Shown here in pieces: positions 35,106 through 44,063 of a stretch of 64,000 nucleotides of DNA. The stretch's first letter is position 1; every line of letters begins with the position of its first letter. The notes below the pieces were generated by a model, which did not search any database, was not told the DNA's origin, and worked only from the letters and a program-made list of their open reading frames with translations. A program made the position numbers and the translations under genes. Where the stretch lies: NCBI RefSeq assembly GCF_001429285.1, contig NZ_LMJJ01000040.1, forward strand, positions 689,365 through 753,364. The letters are read 5' to 3'. The stretch is from Ensifer sp. Root278. GTDB taxonomy: Bacteria; Pseudomonadota; Alphaproteobacteria; Rhizobiales; Rhizobiaceae.

Positions 35106-35468
35106 CTACGGCGCCCCGGCAAGTTTTACGACTGCGAGTGCATACACAAGAGCCGCTCCGAGCACGGCCGAACTGCCCCAGAGGCGGGCCTTGATGACCC
35201 GTTCCTCCGGACCGAGATAGACCTTCTTTGTGACGGTGGCGATCATTATTGCTCCAAGCACGACAGCCGTCACGATGATCACAGGCACAACATAGGTCCG
35301 GAGTACTGCGTAAAACCGCTGAAACTCCGCCGCATCGTCAAACAACGTGTACCGGGCGATAACGACCAAAGGGAGAACGACGGCGAGGAGGCGCAGTTGG
35401 CTTCCGATCGTCTTTCTCCCTTCGATTGCTTCAGGGTCGAACCAAGAACTATTCGCTCGCAGCCGCAC
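35106..35468 (-). CDS. Small membrane protein within the C1 gene group
   Basis: About 120 residues with three predicted membrane helices (LLAVVLPLVVIARYTLF; VVPVIIVTAVVLGAIMIA; LGAALVYALAVVKLAG) separated by polar turns (TKKVYLGPEERVIKARL). The start is uncertain. A GTG at 35468 would overlap the 3' end of the methyltransferase gene by 20 bases and imply coupling. The family is not recognised. Confidence 0.55.
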   Translation of the reverse strand: MRLRANSSWFDPEAIEGRKTIGSQLRLLAVVLPLVVIARYTLFDDAAEFQRFYAVLRTYVVPVIIVTAVVLGAIMIATVTKKVYLGPEERVIKARLWGSSAVLGAALVYALAVVKLAGAP

Positions 35469-36411
35469 CGCCGGTGCGGGCCGCGCGACCGCCGCGGCGT
35501 CCACCGCTGGCGGCTGCCGGTGCGGCCGCAACGACGTGACCGCCTTCGGCCGGCTTGTGGTCGCGATAGGTCTTGATCCAGTGGGTGCAGTTCGGATCGG
35601 TGCCGTTCAGAACGTTGGCGGCGCGCACGGCTTCCATTTCCTGCGGGCGGCAGGGGTTCATGATCGCCGACGTCATGCCGGCGCCGATGACCATCGGGAT
35701 GAAGCCGGCATTGATGCCGTGGCGGTGCGGCAGGCCGAAGGAGATGTTGGAGAGGCCGCAGGTGGTGTTGACCTTGAGCTCCTCGCGGAGCCGCCGCAGG
35801 AGCGCGAAGACCTGCCGGCCAGCGTCGCCCAGGGCTCCGATCGGCATGACCAGCGGATCGACAACGATGTCGTGTGGCTTGATGCCGTGATCCAGGGCGC
35901 GCTCGACGATCTTCTTGGCGACGGCGAAGCGCACGTCCGGGTCCATCGAGATTCCGGTTTCATCGTTGGAGATAGCCACCACCGGTACGTCGTATTTCTT
36001 GACGAGCGGCAGAATCGCTTCGAGCTTCTCCTCTTCGCCGGTGACGGAATTGACCAGCGGGCGGCCCTTGGCAACGCGCAGTGCCGCCTCGATCGCGGCG
36101 GTGACGGAACTGTCGATCGCCAGCGGTACATCGACGAGGCCCTGGACGATTTCGAGCGTCTTGACGAGCAGCGGCGGCTCGGTCTCGTTCGGGTTGACGG
36201 CGGTGACGCCGGCGTTAACGTCGAGCATCGTCGCGCCCGCTGCCACCTGCTCCAGCGCATCCTTGATCACCGTGTCGAAGTTGCCCTCGATCATTTCGGC
36301 GGCGAGTTTCTTGCGGCCGGTCGGGTTGATGCGTTCGCCGATGACGCAGAACGGCTGGTCGAAGCCGATGATGATCTCGCGGGTGGCGGAAGCGACGATG
36401 GTCCGGGTCAT
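35449..36411 (-). CDS. Methyltetrahydrofolate:corrinoid methyltransferase (MtgA/AcsE-like)
   Basis: A 320-residue pterin-binding TIM-barrel enzyme. It begins FCVIGERINPTGRKKLA and has the pterin-site pieces MLDVNAGV, PLAIDS and NDETGI. It should pass a methyl group between the corrinoid protein and tetrahydrofolate. The C-terminal about 25 residues are an Arg/Gly/Ala-rich tail (SGGRRGGRAARTGGAA) beyond the usual family end. It lies 98 bp downstream of the MetF-type gene on the same strand. Confidence 0.92.
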   Translation of the reverse strand: MTRTIVASATREIIIGFDQPFCVIGERINPTGRKKLAAEMIEGNFDTVIKDALEQVAAGATMLDVNAGVTAVNPNETEPPLLVKTLEIVQGLVDVPLAIDSSVTAAIEAALRVAKGRPLVNSVTGEEEKLEAILPLVKKYDVPVVAISNDETGISMDPDVRFAVAKKIVERALDHGIKPHDIVVDPLVMPIGALGDAGRQVFALLRRLREELKVNTTCGLSNISFGLPHRHGINAGFIPMVIGAGMTSAIMNPCRPQEMEAVRAANVLNGTDPNCTHWIKTYRDHKPAEGGHVVAAAPAAASGGRRGGRAARTGGAAASE

Positions 36412-36509
36412 GCAGGGTCCTTTGTCAATTGGCGTCGGGCTATGTAATCACGCCCAGGAAGTCGATGATAGGCGCCTTCTGATAGGCGCCGGTTTTGTCT
36501 GCGGTCTGG

Positions 36510-37601
36510 TCAGTGCGGATGATGGGCTGCGGCTTCGGCCATCTCCTGCTGGTTTTCTTCCTTGCCTTCGCGAATATGCTCCAGCCGCTCGGCAACGAGC
36601 GCATCCTCAGGCAGCGTCTCGTGCTTCCAGGGCCGGCGGCCCTTCAGCACGCCCGATTCATGCACGATCTCTGCGACATATTCTTCCTGGCGATAGGCCA
36701 TCACGTGGATGCCGGAGACACCTTCGATCTCCTTCACCTCGTTGATGATGTCGATGCAGAGCTGCTTGCCTTCCTTCTTCTGGTCCTGCGCGCCTTCCAG
36801 GCGGGTAATGACGCTGTCGGGGATATGGATGCCCGGAACGTTGGAGCGGATCCAGCGGGCGGTCTTGGCCGATGCCATCGGCCCGACGCCGACGAGGATA
36901 TAGCACTTCTCGTGCAAGCCGAGGTCGCGCACCTTCTTCATGTATTCGCGGAACATCGGCACGTCGAAGCAGTACTGGCTCTGCACGAACTGCGCGCCGG
37001 CCTCGATCTTCTTGGCCAGCCGGTAGGGGCGGAAATCGTAAGGCGGGGCAAAGGGGTTGATGGCAGCACCCAGGAACACCTGCGGCGGCGTCGTCAGCTT
37101 GCGGCCGGAAAGGAACTTCGAGTTGTCGCGCATGATGCGCACGGTTTCGAGCAGCGACATGCAGTCGAGGTCGAAGACCGGCTTTGCGCCCGGCTGGTCG
37201 CCGGCCTGCACGCCGTCGCCGGTCAGGCACATGATGTTCTGCACGCCCATGGCCGAAGCGCCGAGCACGTCGCCCTGGATGGCGATGCGATTCTTGTCGC
37301 GGCAGGCGATCTGCATGATCGGCGCATAGCCCATGCGGGTCAAAAGCGCGCAGATGCCGACCGAGGACATGTGGCAGTTGGCGCCGGATGCATCCACCGC
37401 GTTGATGCCGTCGACCCAGCCGTCGAAGACCGCAGCGCGTTCGTAGACGTCCTGCGGGTTGGCGCTGTCGGGCGGGTTGAGCTCGGCGGTGACGGCAAAT
37501 TCGCCGCGACGCAGAACACGCTCCAGACGGCCGCGGGAGGAATGGCCGGGCAGGGGCTCAAGCGGCGCGCCGGGATCGAAGGGATTGATATCGGGGCTCA
37601 T
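36510..37601 (-). CDS. Methylenetetrahydrofolate reductase (MetF-type)
   Basis: A 363-residue FAD enzyme. EFAVTAELNPPDSANPQDVY, the central MCLTGDGVQAGD and the EAGAQFVQSQYCFDVPMF substrate segment are typical of MetF. In this context it probably runs as methyl-THF dehydrogenase, sending betaine-derived methyl groups on to methylene-THF for oxidation or C1 assimilation. It overlaps the preceding MetV-like gene by four bases (ATGA), which implies a complex or coupled synthesis. Confidence 0.9.
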   Translation of the reverse strand: MSPDINPFDPGAPLEPLPGHSSRGRLERVLRRGEFAVTAELNPPDSANPQDVYERAAVFDGWVDGINAVDASGANCHMSSVGICALLTRMGYAPIMQIACRDKNRIAIQGDVLGASAMGVQNIMCLTGDGVQAGDQPGAKPVFDLDCMSLLETVRIMRDNSKFLSGRKLTTPPQVFLGAAINPFAPPYDFRPYRLAKKIEAGAQFVQSQYCFDVPMFREYMKKVRDLGLHEKCYILVGVGPMASAKTARWIRSNVPGIHIPDSVITRLEGAQDQKKEGKQLCIDIINEVKEIEGVSGIHVMAYRQEEYVAEIVHESGVLKGRRPWKHETLPEDALVAERLEHIREGKEENQQEMAEAAAHHPH

Positions 37602-38200
37602 GCCTGGCCTTCCTTGGATGCCGCTTCACGCTGCGCTGCGGCTTCCGCCGTAACGCGCAGCCAGGACGAAGTTTCGCGCAGCGACTGGTTGACCGGCTTC
37701 TGCACGTTCATGATCGCATTGCCCTTCTCCATGTTCTGCGAGCCCTTCCAGGCCTGCACCCAGACGCAGGGCATATCCGGCTCGACCTCGCAATTGCCGT
37801 TGGCGCGCACGCCGCCGCAGGGGCCATTGCGCAGCTGCTTCGGACAGTTCATCGGGCAGGACATGCCGGTTGAAGACAGCGCGCACTGGCCGCACATGCG
37901 ACAGTCGAACAGGAAGCCCTTGACGTGACGCTCGACGAAGGTCACCGGCCGCTCGACCCGTCCGTAGCCGATCGCGTTCCACAGCGGATGCAAGAGCAGG
38001 AATACATCGGCGAAGCGGTTGTAGAACCACTCGAGGAAACGGGAGTTGCGCACGGCCCAGAGGCGAACCGTATATTTGTGGCGCGACCGGCGGCTCGGAG
38101 AAACCCCGGTCGGGGTATAGGCGCCGGTCGCAGCCTTTGCCCCAGGTGCTGCGTTGCCCTTCATGATCTTCTGTTCGCCTGCAGGTTTGGCATCAGCCAT
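37598..38200 (-). CDS. Methylene-THF reductase C-terminal-type (MetV-like) cysteine-rich protein
   Basis: A 200-residue protein with the MTHFR_C (MetV-like) cysteine cluster: LFDCRMCGQCALSSTGMSC, then PMNCPKQLRNGPCGG, NGNCEVE and MPCVW. In acetogens MetV partners MetF and binds metal or clusters needed for activity. ATG 38200 is chosen because residues before it have no family character. It overlaps the upstream gene by 8 bases and the MetF gene by 4. Confidence 0.85.
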   Translation of the reverse strand: MADAKPAGEQKIMKGNAAPGAKAATGAYTPTGVSPSRRSRHKYTVRLWAVRNSRFLEWFYNRFADVFLLLHPLWNAIGYGRVERPVTFVERHVKGFLFDCRMCGQCALSSTGMSCPMNCPKQLRNGPCGGVRANGNCEVEPDMPCVWVQAWKGSQNMEKGNAIMNVQKPVNQSLRETSSWLRVTAEAAAQREAASKEGQA

Positions 38201-38495
38201 TGTCGCGGCCTCCGGCCTTGACCAGTGCGACGAGCCGCTCGCGGTCATAGGCGGCTTCGAGTTCGGCGGCAGCGCTGTCGGCTTCCGCTTCCAGATCGTC
38301 CGACACCGGCACCGGATCGGCCTTGCGCCATTCTGCGAGATAGTCGTCGGTTTCGGCGGCACCGGTGCGCATCGCGCACATGTCGATCGCCTCGGTGAAA
38401 CGCAGCGACAGCTCGCGCTTCGCCGTCGTGCGGCCCTTCTTGATGATGATCTGGGCCGGAATGTCGCGCCAGTAGACGATAATGCGATCTGCCAT
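38193..38495 (-). CDS. Virulence_fact-family small protein, first gene of the C1 operon
   Basis: A 100-residue protein opening ADRIIVYWRDIPAQIIIKKG, the pattern of the 'virulence factor' family (a historical name; function unknown). A GGGGAGGAG ribosome site precedes ATG 38495. It regularly sits with MTHFR_C and MetF genes in Rhizobiales, so a role in the C1 pathway is likely (inference). A RIME1 repeat lies 20 bp upstream. Confidence 0.8.
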   Translation of the reverse strand: MADRIIVYWRDIPAQIIIKKGRTTAKRELSLRFTEAIDMCAMRTGAAETDDYLAEWRKADPVPVSDDLEAEADSAAAELEAAYDRERLVALVKAGGRDNG

Positions 38496-38514
38496 CGGGT
38501 GTCGTTCTCCTCCC

Positions 38515-38618
38515 CTGCATGTTTCCTTTAATCGGAGCCGATTAAGGATCAAAAACATGCAGCACTCTAAAGCGCTACAGCGACCTTTGCGCGCCTGATA
38601 CGACGCGCGGCGCTGTAG
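38515..38618 (+). repeat. RIME1-type palindromic element, copy 2
   Basis: A 104-bp element nearly identical to 22665-22768: CTGCATGTTT...AAAACATGCAG then CTACAGCG...GCGCGCCTG/ACGACGCGC...CGCTGTAG. It occupies the leader region of the C1 operon, so the operon promoter lies either within or upstream of it. Nothing else is recognised in 38496-38835. Confidence 0.85.
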
Positions 38619-38835
38619 GTGCGACAATGCGCATGTACAGGCGTCCGGGCTCATCTCGCCACGACGTCGGATATGTCCAAAAACGACGCTGGGCGACGAG
38701 CCGCCGCGGGCGCGCTTCAGGAGACGCGCGAGCGTCGGCCGGGTGGTCCGGCGCGTCAATGCCGTTCGGAGCGGATTGCCCACAGTTTCAGGCTTTTAGC
38801 GCGCATGCGACAGGACCGATAACCCTTTGCACCGC

Positions 38836-39639
38836 CTACCAGATACGACGTGTGAGCCCGTTCCACACCCAGGTCCAGATCGGGGGGTGGTACCATTGCC
38901 GTGACGGGCCTGCGACATCGGTGGGTCGTAAGTTTCCCTCAAGCGCGTCCTCGACGGCAGCGATCGCGATTTCAGTGGAAGCAGCCGTCTGCAGCAGCGG
39001 ATAGGTGTGCATCGTGTCGCTTTGGCTCGGCCTTTGGCGTGACTGGTAGAGCACACCGCCGGTGTCGACGCCGGCATCGACCAGATGCACGGTCGCGCCG
39101 AAATTCTCCGCATCGTCGCTGACCAGCGCCCAGTAGCCGCCCATCAGGCCGCGATAGGTGGGGTTGATACCGGCATGGAAATTGAGGACCGGGCAGGGGA
39201 TCGCGGCAAGGGTTCCGGCCTTCAGCATGCGGCAACTGATGAGGAAGACGACGCCCGGGTCCAGCGCGCGGATGTGCACCAGAGTTTCGGCGTCGTTGAT
39301 CGAGGCGACCGGTTTGATGGTAATTGATGGATCGGGCGTGCCCGAAACCTTGTAGGTCTTCAGAATTTCTTTGGCGCGGCTACGGGTAAAGCGCTTGCCG
39401 AAGCGCGAGGCGATCATGGTGGCAAGCTGCCCCAGCGCCGTCGGCCAGCCGAGCTTGCGGGCGCGGCGGCGCAGGAACACAGCTTTCGATTCCGGCTGTT
39501 CCTCGATGACGGTGATGTCGGAAAAGCGCGCGGCGAGCGCATTGATCATGATCCACGGGTTCTCACCGCCCGCCGTGACCACGACGATACGGCCCGGGCG
39601 CTTGCCTGCGGCTTGATTCGGACTGGCGATGTCGGTCAT
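38836..39639 (-). CDS. Formyltransferase-family protein
   Basis: A 267-residue protein of the formyl-transferase fold. The core motif is CPVLNFHAGINPTYRG, followed by GATVHLVDAGVDTGGVLYQ. These residues hold the 10-formyl-THF-binding Asn/His pair of methionyl-tRNA and sugar formyltransferases. The first about 75 residues differ from both families, so the acceptor is unknown. It is a folate-linked gene next to the C1 operon but has its own 340-bp gap. Confidence 0.85.
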   Translation of the reverse strand: MTDIASPNQAAGKRPGRIVVVTAGGENPWIMINALAARFSDITVIEEQPESKAVFLRRRARKLGWPTALGQLATMIASRFGKRFTRSRAKEILKTYKVSGTPDPSITIKPVASINDAETLVHIRALDPGVVFLISCRMLKAGTLAAIPCPVLNFHAGINPTYRGLMGGYWALVSDDAENFGATVHLVDAGVDTGGVLYQSRQRPSQSDTMHTYPLLQTAASTEIAIAAVEDALEGNLRPTDVAGPSRQWYHPPIWTWVWNGLTRRIW

Positions 39640-39684
39640 GGCGGCCCCGCGGATGAACAGGGCCGAGTTATGAAGGCTTGCCCG

Positions 39685-39864
39685 TTACCGGCGGCTTAAC
39701 TTGTTCCAGTACCATTCGGCCACGCCGCCGCCGAGCACGACCAATGCCACGGACTCGAGCATCGCTACGTCTTCCGTCAGGTTGCAGACCGCACCGATCA
39801 GCAGAGCCAGAAGCAGGCCGGCCGCACATCCAAGCGCATAGGGCAGGTATTCGAGGAATTTCAC
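39685..39864 (-). CDS. Small membrane protein, 59 residues
   Basis: Starts at GTG 39864 behind a strong GGAGGAGA site: VKFLEYLPYALGCAAGLLLA, a second hydrophobic part (VALVVLGGGVAEWYWN) and a basic end (KLSRR). Two short membrane helices are likely. The family is not recognised. Confidence 0.6.
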   Translation of the reverse strand: MKFLEYLPYALGCAAGLLLALLIGAVCNLTEDVAMLESVALVVLGGGVAEWYWNKLSRR

Positions 39865-40067
39865 TGCTGTCTCCTCCGACAGGCGTGGCGATCTTCTTCA
39901 ATATGGCCTCACGGCAAGGGCGCCGCGCTGCTGATGGTTCGCCGCATGGTTGCCGATGGCTATGAGATCACCTTGACTCCCTCCATCGCCTTGTCAAGCT
40001 GAGCTTGGCAGGAAAGCCTGAATTCGTTCCGCCGGCAACGCACCCAGCCATCCGGGAAGATGAAGCA

Positions 40068-40493
40068 ATGGGCGACATTCAAGCCAGACGCATGATCCTC
40101 GACTTCTTGAGGCAGCACACCTTGGCCGTGATCGCGACCTGCGGCCGGGATGGCAGGCCTGAAGCGGCGGCTATCGATTTCTCGGTGCGAGACGACCTGG
40201 AAATCGTGTTCGACACGTTCGAACATACCCGCAAGTTCGTCAATCTCTCCGAGCAGAGCCGTGTCGCGCTCGTCATCGGCTGGGACAACAACATCACCGT
40301 TCAATATGAAGGCGACGCGACGAAGGTCTCCGCCGATGATCTCGAGCGATACCAGGAAGCGCATGTGAAAAGCGTTCCGGCCGAAAGAGAGTTTGTCGAG
40401 AAGGGTGCCGTGGTGTTCCGGGTCGAACCGCGCTGGATTCGCTACTCCGATTACAGCAAGACTCCTCCCGACGTGATCGAGCTTCGCTTCTGA
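40068..40493 (+). CDS. Pyridoxamine 5'-phosphate oxidase-family protein
   Basis: A 141-residue split-barrel flavin-binding-type protein (LRQHTLAVIATCGRDGRPEA; DDLEIVFDTFEHTRKFVNL; VEPRWIRYSDYSK). Members bind FMN, F420 or heme; the cofactor is not clear. ATG 40068 fits the family start better than an upstream TTG at 40005. Confidence 0.85.
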   Translation: MGDIQARRMILDFLRQHTLAVIATCGRDGRPEAAAIDFSVRDDLEIVFDTFEHTRKFVNLSEQSRVALVIGWDNNITVQYEGDATKVSADDLERYQEAHVKSVPAEREFVEKGAVVFRVEPRWIRYSDYSKTPPDVIELRF

Positions 40494-40512
40494 GGTTGTA
40501 CCGTGGCCAACG

Positions 40513-41286
40513 CTATGAAGCCGCGGTGATGCGGCGGTGAATACCGCCGAGACTTTCCTTGAACCGCTCGAACGTCCCGTGCTCCGTCAGCTCTCGCAGC
40601 ACCTGTTCGTTGATTCCGCCGCGGGTCGCATAGTCCTGAGCCAGATGCGCGAAGCTGGCATTCGGCGTCGTTGCCGGTGCCTGTCCCAACGCGGCAAACA
40701 GCGAGGCCACATAGTCACGCCCCTTGGCGTCCTCCACGCCGTTGTCTTTCAGCCAGCCATGGATCGTTTCGAGATATTTGAAGTAGCTGGCATAGGTGGC
40801 AGTCGCCACGCTCAGCACATCGAACTCGCTCTCGCTTTCAACCTCGATCGCCTTGCCGAGCCTGCCGAAAAACGCTGCCATTTCCGGATCCGGCGGGAAA
40901 ATGATCGTCGGCCCCTGGCGGATCGCGATCATCGGCATCGGCAATGCCTTGGTCACCCGCTTCACCGGGCCGACCATGGCGGCGATCTCATTGCAGGAGA
41001 AGGTCGCGATCAGGCTGACCACGTGATGGTCTGGCCGGAAGCGTAACAGCGGCAGCACTTCGCGGGCGATCTGTGGCCGGACGGCAAGCATGACCGTGTC
41101 GCAATCGTCCAGGACCGCCTGATTGTCGGCCGCCACCCGCACATCGGGAAACCGCGCGGCAAGGCCCGCCGCGATCTCTTCGTTGCGTGGCGACAGCACG
41201 ACCGGCGTGGTTTCGCCCGGAAGCGATTTGAGCCCGGTGACGATCGCAGACGAGAGTGCGCCGGTGCCGATGAAGCCGAGTTTCAT
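40513..41286 (-). CDS. Pyrroline-5-carboxylate reductase-family oxidoreductase
   Basis: A 257-residue NADP-dependent enzyme with the Rossmann motif GFIGTGALSSAIV, the VMLAVRPQ segment, and a C-terminal dimerisation domain (DYATRGGINEQVLRELTEHG). That last segment corresponds to the ProC substrate loop, although the usual TPGG is changed to TRGG. It may act on proline-like or betaine-derived substrates; I leave the symbol blank because it differs from housekeeping ProC. Confidence 0.8.
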   Translation of the reverse strand: MKLGFIGTGALSSAIVTGLKSLPGETTPVVLSPRNEEIAAGLAARFPDVRVAADNQAVLDDCDTVMLAVRPQIAREVLPLLRFRPDHHVVSLIATFSCNEIAAMVGPVKRVTKALPMPMIAIRQGPTIIFPPDPEMAAFFGRLGKAIEVESESEFDVLSVATATYASYFKYLETIHGWLKDNGVEDAKGRDYVASLFAALGQAPATTPNASFAHLAQDYATRGGINEQVLRELTEHGTFERFKESLGGIHRRITAAS

Positions 41287-41599
41287 GAGAAGTCCTGTCG
41301 CTTGGTGATTTCAGCAGATCCGTGAAACTGCCGGGTGCCGCATGCACGGGTCCTGGTTTGTGGTTCGCGGAACAATAATACCAAAGGCGCTGGCGACAAG
41401 CGGTCGCGACAGCGTCGCCCACAGGGTAGCGGGACGCATTTCAACAACGGAGTTGAGGTTGCCACACCCTGTCGCCGCCTGCGGGGAGAGGGGACGTGGA
41501 CAGTGAAGTCGCCGAACAGGGCGGCGATCCTGTGAGACCAAGGGGTGTTGGGCGCGAGCGGGTGCCGCGGGTTTCCTTCCGAGATCTAGCGGCCGAGAT
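41287..41599. other. Intergenic region, no gene seen
   Basis: 313 bp with no convincing frame. A CGCCTGCGGGGAGAGG word at about 41475-41490 is a piece of the CTCCCCG-type repeat seen at 60278-60545. Confidence 0.4.
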
Positions 41600-41863
41600 C
41601 TAGCGGAAGTCCGCGGCTGTGAGGATATAGATTGTCCGGCGCCCGTTGGCATAGGCTGCCCTTGCGACTTCGTAGATCGAGTTGCGTGCGGCGTCGAATG
41701 CCTGGAGGCAGGCCGCCTCGGTCGTCCGGGTGGGCGCGCCACGGGCCAGAGCCGCCGCCTCGACATAGAAGGGCACTTCGAACATGCCGTCGTGGCCAAG
41801 GAAGCGAACGGCGTTCCTCGCACCATCGAAGCTTCGGGATTGGTTTGGGAAGCTCAGTGGCAT
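41600..41863 (-). CDS. DUF1488 family protein
   Basis: An 87-residue protein with the DUF1488 layout: MPLSFPNQSRSFDGARNAVR, FLGHDGMFEVPFYVEAAAL, a long helix (FDAARNSIYEVARAAYANG) and a closing YILTAADFR. The family is small, soluble and of unknown role, frequent in Rhizobiales accessory regions. Confidence 0.88.
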   Translation of the reverse strand: MPLSFPNQSRSFDGARNAVRFLGHDGMFEVPFYVEAAALARGAPTRTTEAACLQAFDAARNSIYEVARAAYANGRRTIYILTAADFR

Positions 41864-41955
41864 GGTGTGATCCTTTTAGCGGTAAGCCAAGTTGGCCAGC
41901 GGTGGGTCGGCCGGGTGGACGCGTGAAGACGTGCATTCATCTTCGCGCCGCGCCA

Positions 41956-42078
41956 TCACAAGATCCGCCCGAAGAGGATTGTGGTAACGACGACGGCGAT
42001 CGCGAGCGAAAGGGCAATCCAGGCAAGCAGACCGCGATAGTCGAAGAGATAGATCTGAGCCGGTATGTGGTACTTCAT
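41956..42078 (-). CDS. 40-residue single-pass membrane protein
   Basis: ATG 42078 follows a near-perfect AGGAGGCGATC site. The product is MKYHIPAQIYLFDYRGLLAW followed by a hydrophobic helix (IALSLAIAVVVTTILFG) and RIL. Codon use is normal. The very strong ribosome site is the best evidence that it is real. Confidence 0.65.
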   Translation of the reverse strand: MKYHIPAQIYLFDYRGLLAWIALSLAIAVVVTTILFGRIL

Positions 42079-42123
42079 GATCGCCTCCTGTGGCTGATCT
42101 GTTCGGACCGCTTGGCTTGGTGT

Positions 42124-42429
42124 TTACAAGATGTGTGCAGTTCTGAACGCCCGTTCGGCCCGTGCGATCGCGTCGTTGCCGGCATTGGCGAGTTCGAGAT
42201 TGCCTTCATCGGTTACCCGCTCATGGCATTCGCCGTTGCTGCGTATGCGGTACTGGAGCGCATTGTCGCGGATCGGCAGCGTCGCGGTAATGCGATATGT
42301 TTCTCCGACAATTGACTCCCTCGTCAGCGCCCCTCTGGAGCGAACGAGCTGGCCAACGTGAAAACGGTGGACAGGCGACTGGTCGCGCGGACTGCGGATG
42401 ATGCGTTTGGTGAACGTTAGCGTGTTCAT
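42124..42429 (-). CDS. Hypothetical protein
   Basis: A 101-residue soluble protein (MNTLTFTKRIIRSPRDQSPV; FHVGQLVRSRGALTRESIVG; ETYRITATLPIRDNALQYRI). The middle resembles a small beta-barrel domain. AGAGGACTGAG precedes the ATG. The family is not recognised. Confidence 0.6.
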   Translation of the reverse strand: MNTLTFTKRIIRSPRDQSPVHRFHVGQLVRSRGALTRESIVGETYRITATLPIRDNALQYRIRSNGECHERVTDEGNLELANAGNDAIARAERAFRTAHIL

Positions 42430-42979
42430 GATGGTCTCAGTCCTCTAAAAATGTGCTTGGGCACGGTCGGCCGGACAGCTGCTCAAAGATGGCTTGGCTC
42501 GGGCGAACAGATGTCCCGAAGCGAGATGTGCTTCGAGACGAAGCGTTGGCCCAAGCACTGGAACCGAAGCTTGCGTATCTGTCGAAAATTTAGGAGATCG
42601 GGGCGGTTCGAAGTTCTGATACCGCGAAAGCCACATCGGCCAAATCTACTTGGCTTAATATAGCGCGTCGATTGAGTTTCAATTGAGGCGGTTGTGTCTG
42701 CTGGTGGGGATGCGCGCTCCTGTTGGCGGGCTTGCCGGTGGTTCTCCGGATGTCGGGGCTCATCAACCGTCACTCCATCACGGTTTTCCGTTGTCCGCTC
42801 GATAAAGCCCCGCGTCAATTGCGGATGTGGTAAGCTCATCGTTTGGAATTGGAGACTGCGATCGAAGGGGCCTTGAACCGAACGGCTGCCGACACCTTGC
42901 AAAAGGCGCTTGCACGTTTCCTTACTCAAGCCTGATGACGCCCGGCCGCGATGATCTCATTCGAAGAAGGAGAGGCGCA
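42430..42979. other. Intergenic region, no gene supported
   Basis: 550 bp. An antisense frame of 148 codons (42483-42929) has no ribosome site and random-looking composition, so I do not call it. The stretch around 42640-42680 is locally AT-rich. An AAGGAGAGG at 42968-42976 serves the next gene. Confidence 0.4.
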
Positions 42980-43138
42980 ATGTCCTCCCGTTTGGTCTTC
43001 TGCCTGCTTCTGGTTGCCCTGTCGGTTGTCCTTGTCTGGGCCTTCAGACCGCCTCAGGGCAACGCCGATGGTCGCTCAGCCATGCCGCATCTGGCGGATC
43101 AGGGCCAGGTCGTGAACCCCGATTGTGGACTGGGCTGA
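42980..43138 (+). CDS. Small membrane-anchored protein, 52 residues
   Basis: MSSRLVFCLLLVALSVVLVW forms an N-terminal anchor or signal, followed by a short polar tail (GNADGRSAMPHLADQGQVVN). AAGGAGAGG lies four bases before the ATG. It is three bases from the next gene, so they form an operon. Confidence 0.65.
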   Translation: MSSRLVFCLLLVALSVVLVWAFRPPQGNADGRSAMPHLADQGQVVNPDCGLG

Positions 43139-43141
43139 ACC

Positions 43142-43357
43142 ATGGCAACGCTACGGTACGGTCTCAAGGTCGAAGCCAACAATGTCTGGGCGGTGGTCGA
43201 TGTCTTCACCGGGCAGCCGGTCGTTCTTCACGGCTCTCTGCTGTCGAACTTGCCGCGCGATGAAGCGGATGATCTTCTGGATATTCTCAATCTCAAAGAC
43301 GGCATACGCAGGGGCACGATAAAGGTTCCGCCCCGCGCGCCGGAAGATGAGAGCTAG
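43142..43357 (+). CDS. Small hypothetical protein
   Basis: A 71-residue soluble protein (MATLRYGLKVEANNVWAVVD; VFTGQPVVLHGSLLSNLPRD; ADDLLDILNLKDGIRRGTIK). Its composition looks natural. The start lies three bases after the preceding stop. The family is unknown. Confidence 0.65.
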   Translation: MATLRYGLKVEANNVWAVVDVFTGQPVVLHGSLLSNLPRDEADDLLDILNLKDGIRRGTIKVPPRAPEDES

Positions 43358-43541
43358 TTCCGCCGCACCAAGGCAGCCGCCACGGCGGTTGACGTTGTCG
43401 GTCAAGGTTCCGCTCTTGTCCGAGCCGATAGACGCCTCCAACTTCGCGCGTTCATGGAACCGCAATCGAAGCGACACGTTTGCATGTGTTAGACTTCGGG
43501 GCACTACTGGCATTCCGCCGGCATCCCCGATGGGAAAAATC

Positions 43542-43913
43542 ATGAAAACCTTTCTGATCGCATTGGGCGTGGCTGCCGCTACGTCATGGACGGCCTTTGC
43601 CGCAGAACCAGGCAAGATGGTCGACACGAAGATGGGCAAGGTCATGGCGACGGATACGGGCATGACCCTCTACACGTTCGACAAGGACACCAAGGGCAAG
43701 TCGAACTGCGACGCCGATTGCCTGAAGAAATGGCCGGCCTTCCACGCCGCAGCGAATGCAAAGGCAGATGGCGAATGGTCGTTGGTCAAGGACACCGCCG
43801 GCAAGCAGATGTGGGCCTACGACGGAAAGCCGCTTTACACCTATGCCGAAGACACGAAGGCTGGCGACGTCAAGGGTGACGGCGTCAACGGCGTCTGGCA
43901 CCGCGCCAAATAA
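43542..43913 (+). CDS. COG4315-type secreted repeat protein (Yx[FWY]xxD)
   Basis: A 123-residue periplasmic protein with a signal peptide (1-21, ATSWTAFA). It has two copies of the family motif: LYTFDKDTKGKSNCDADCLK and LYTYAEDTKAGDVKGDGVNG. Two cysteines follow the first. The family has no proven role; in proteobacteria it often accompanies stress or redox genes. Confidence 0.85.
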   Translation: MKTFLIALGVAAATSWTAFAAEPGKMVDTKMGKVMATDTGMTLYTFDKDTKGKSNCDADCLKKWPAFHAAANAKADGEWSLVKDTAGKQMWAYDGKPLYTYAEDTKAGDVKGDGVNGVWHRAK

Positions 43914-44063
43914 CACCCCAAACGACGGCGGGCGGCCCGCCCGCCTCTGGGCGCCGGAACGAAGGCTCATCTGGCGCGTTACATCCTACGTTGGAGTACA
44001 GCAAAAAATAGCATCGTCCATCATCTTGATCGACGATAACCAGGGTACTCCCAGGAGACCCAA

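Noticed and set aside
36495-37928. A 477-codon plus-strand frame across the MetF and MetV-like genes
   Set aside because: It is antisense to two well-supported, overlapping genes and its translation has no recognisable domain.
42124-42429. Regulatory RNA in place of the 101-residue gene
   Set aside because: The frame has a ribosome site and protein-like composition, and no strong stem-loop pattern was seen.
42483-42929. A 148-codon minus-strand frame
   Set aside because: It has no ribosome site, composition looks random, and the start overlaps the ribosome-site region of the opposite-strand gene.
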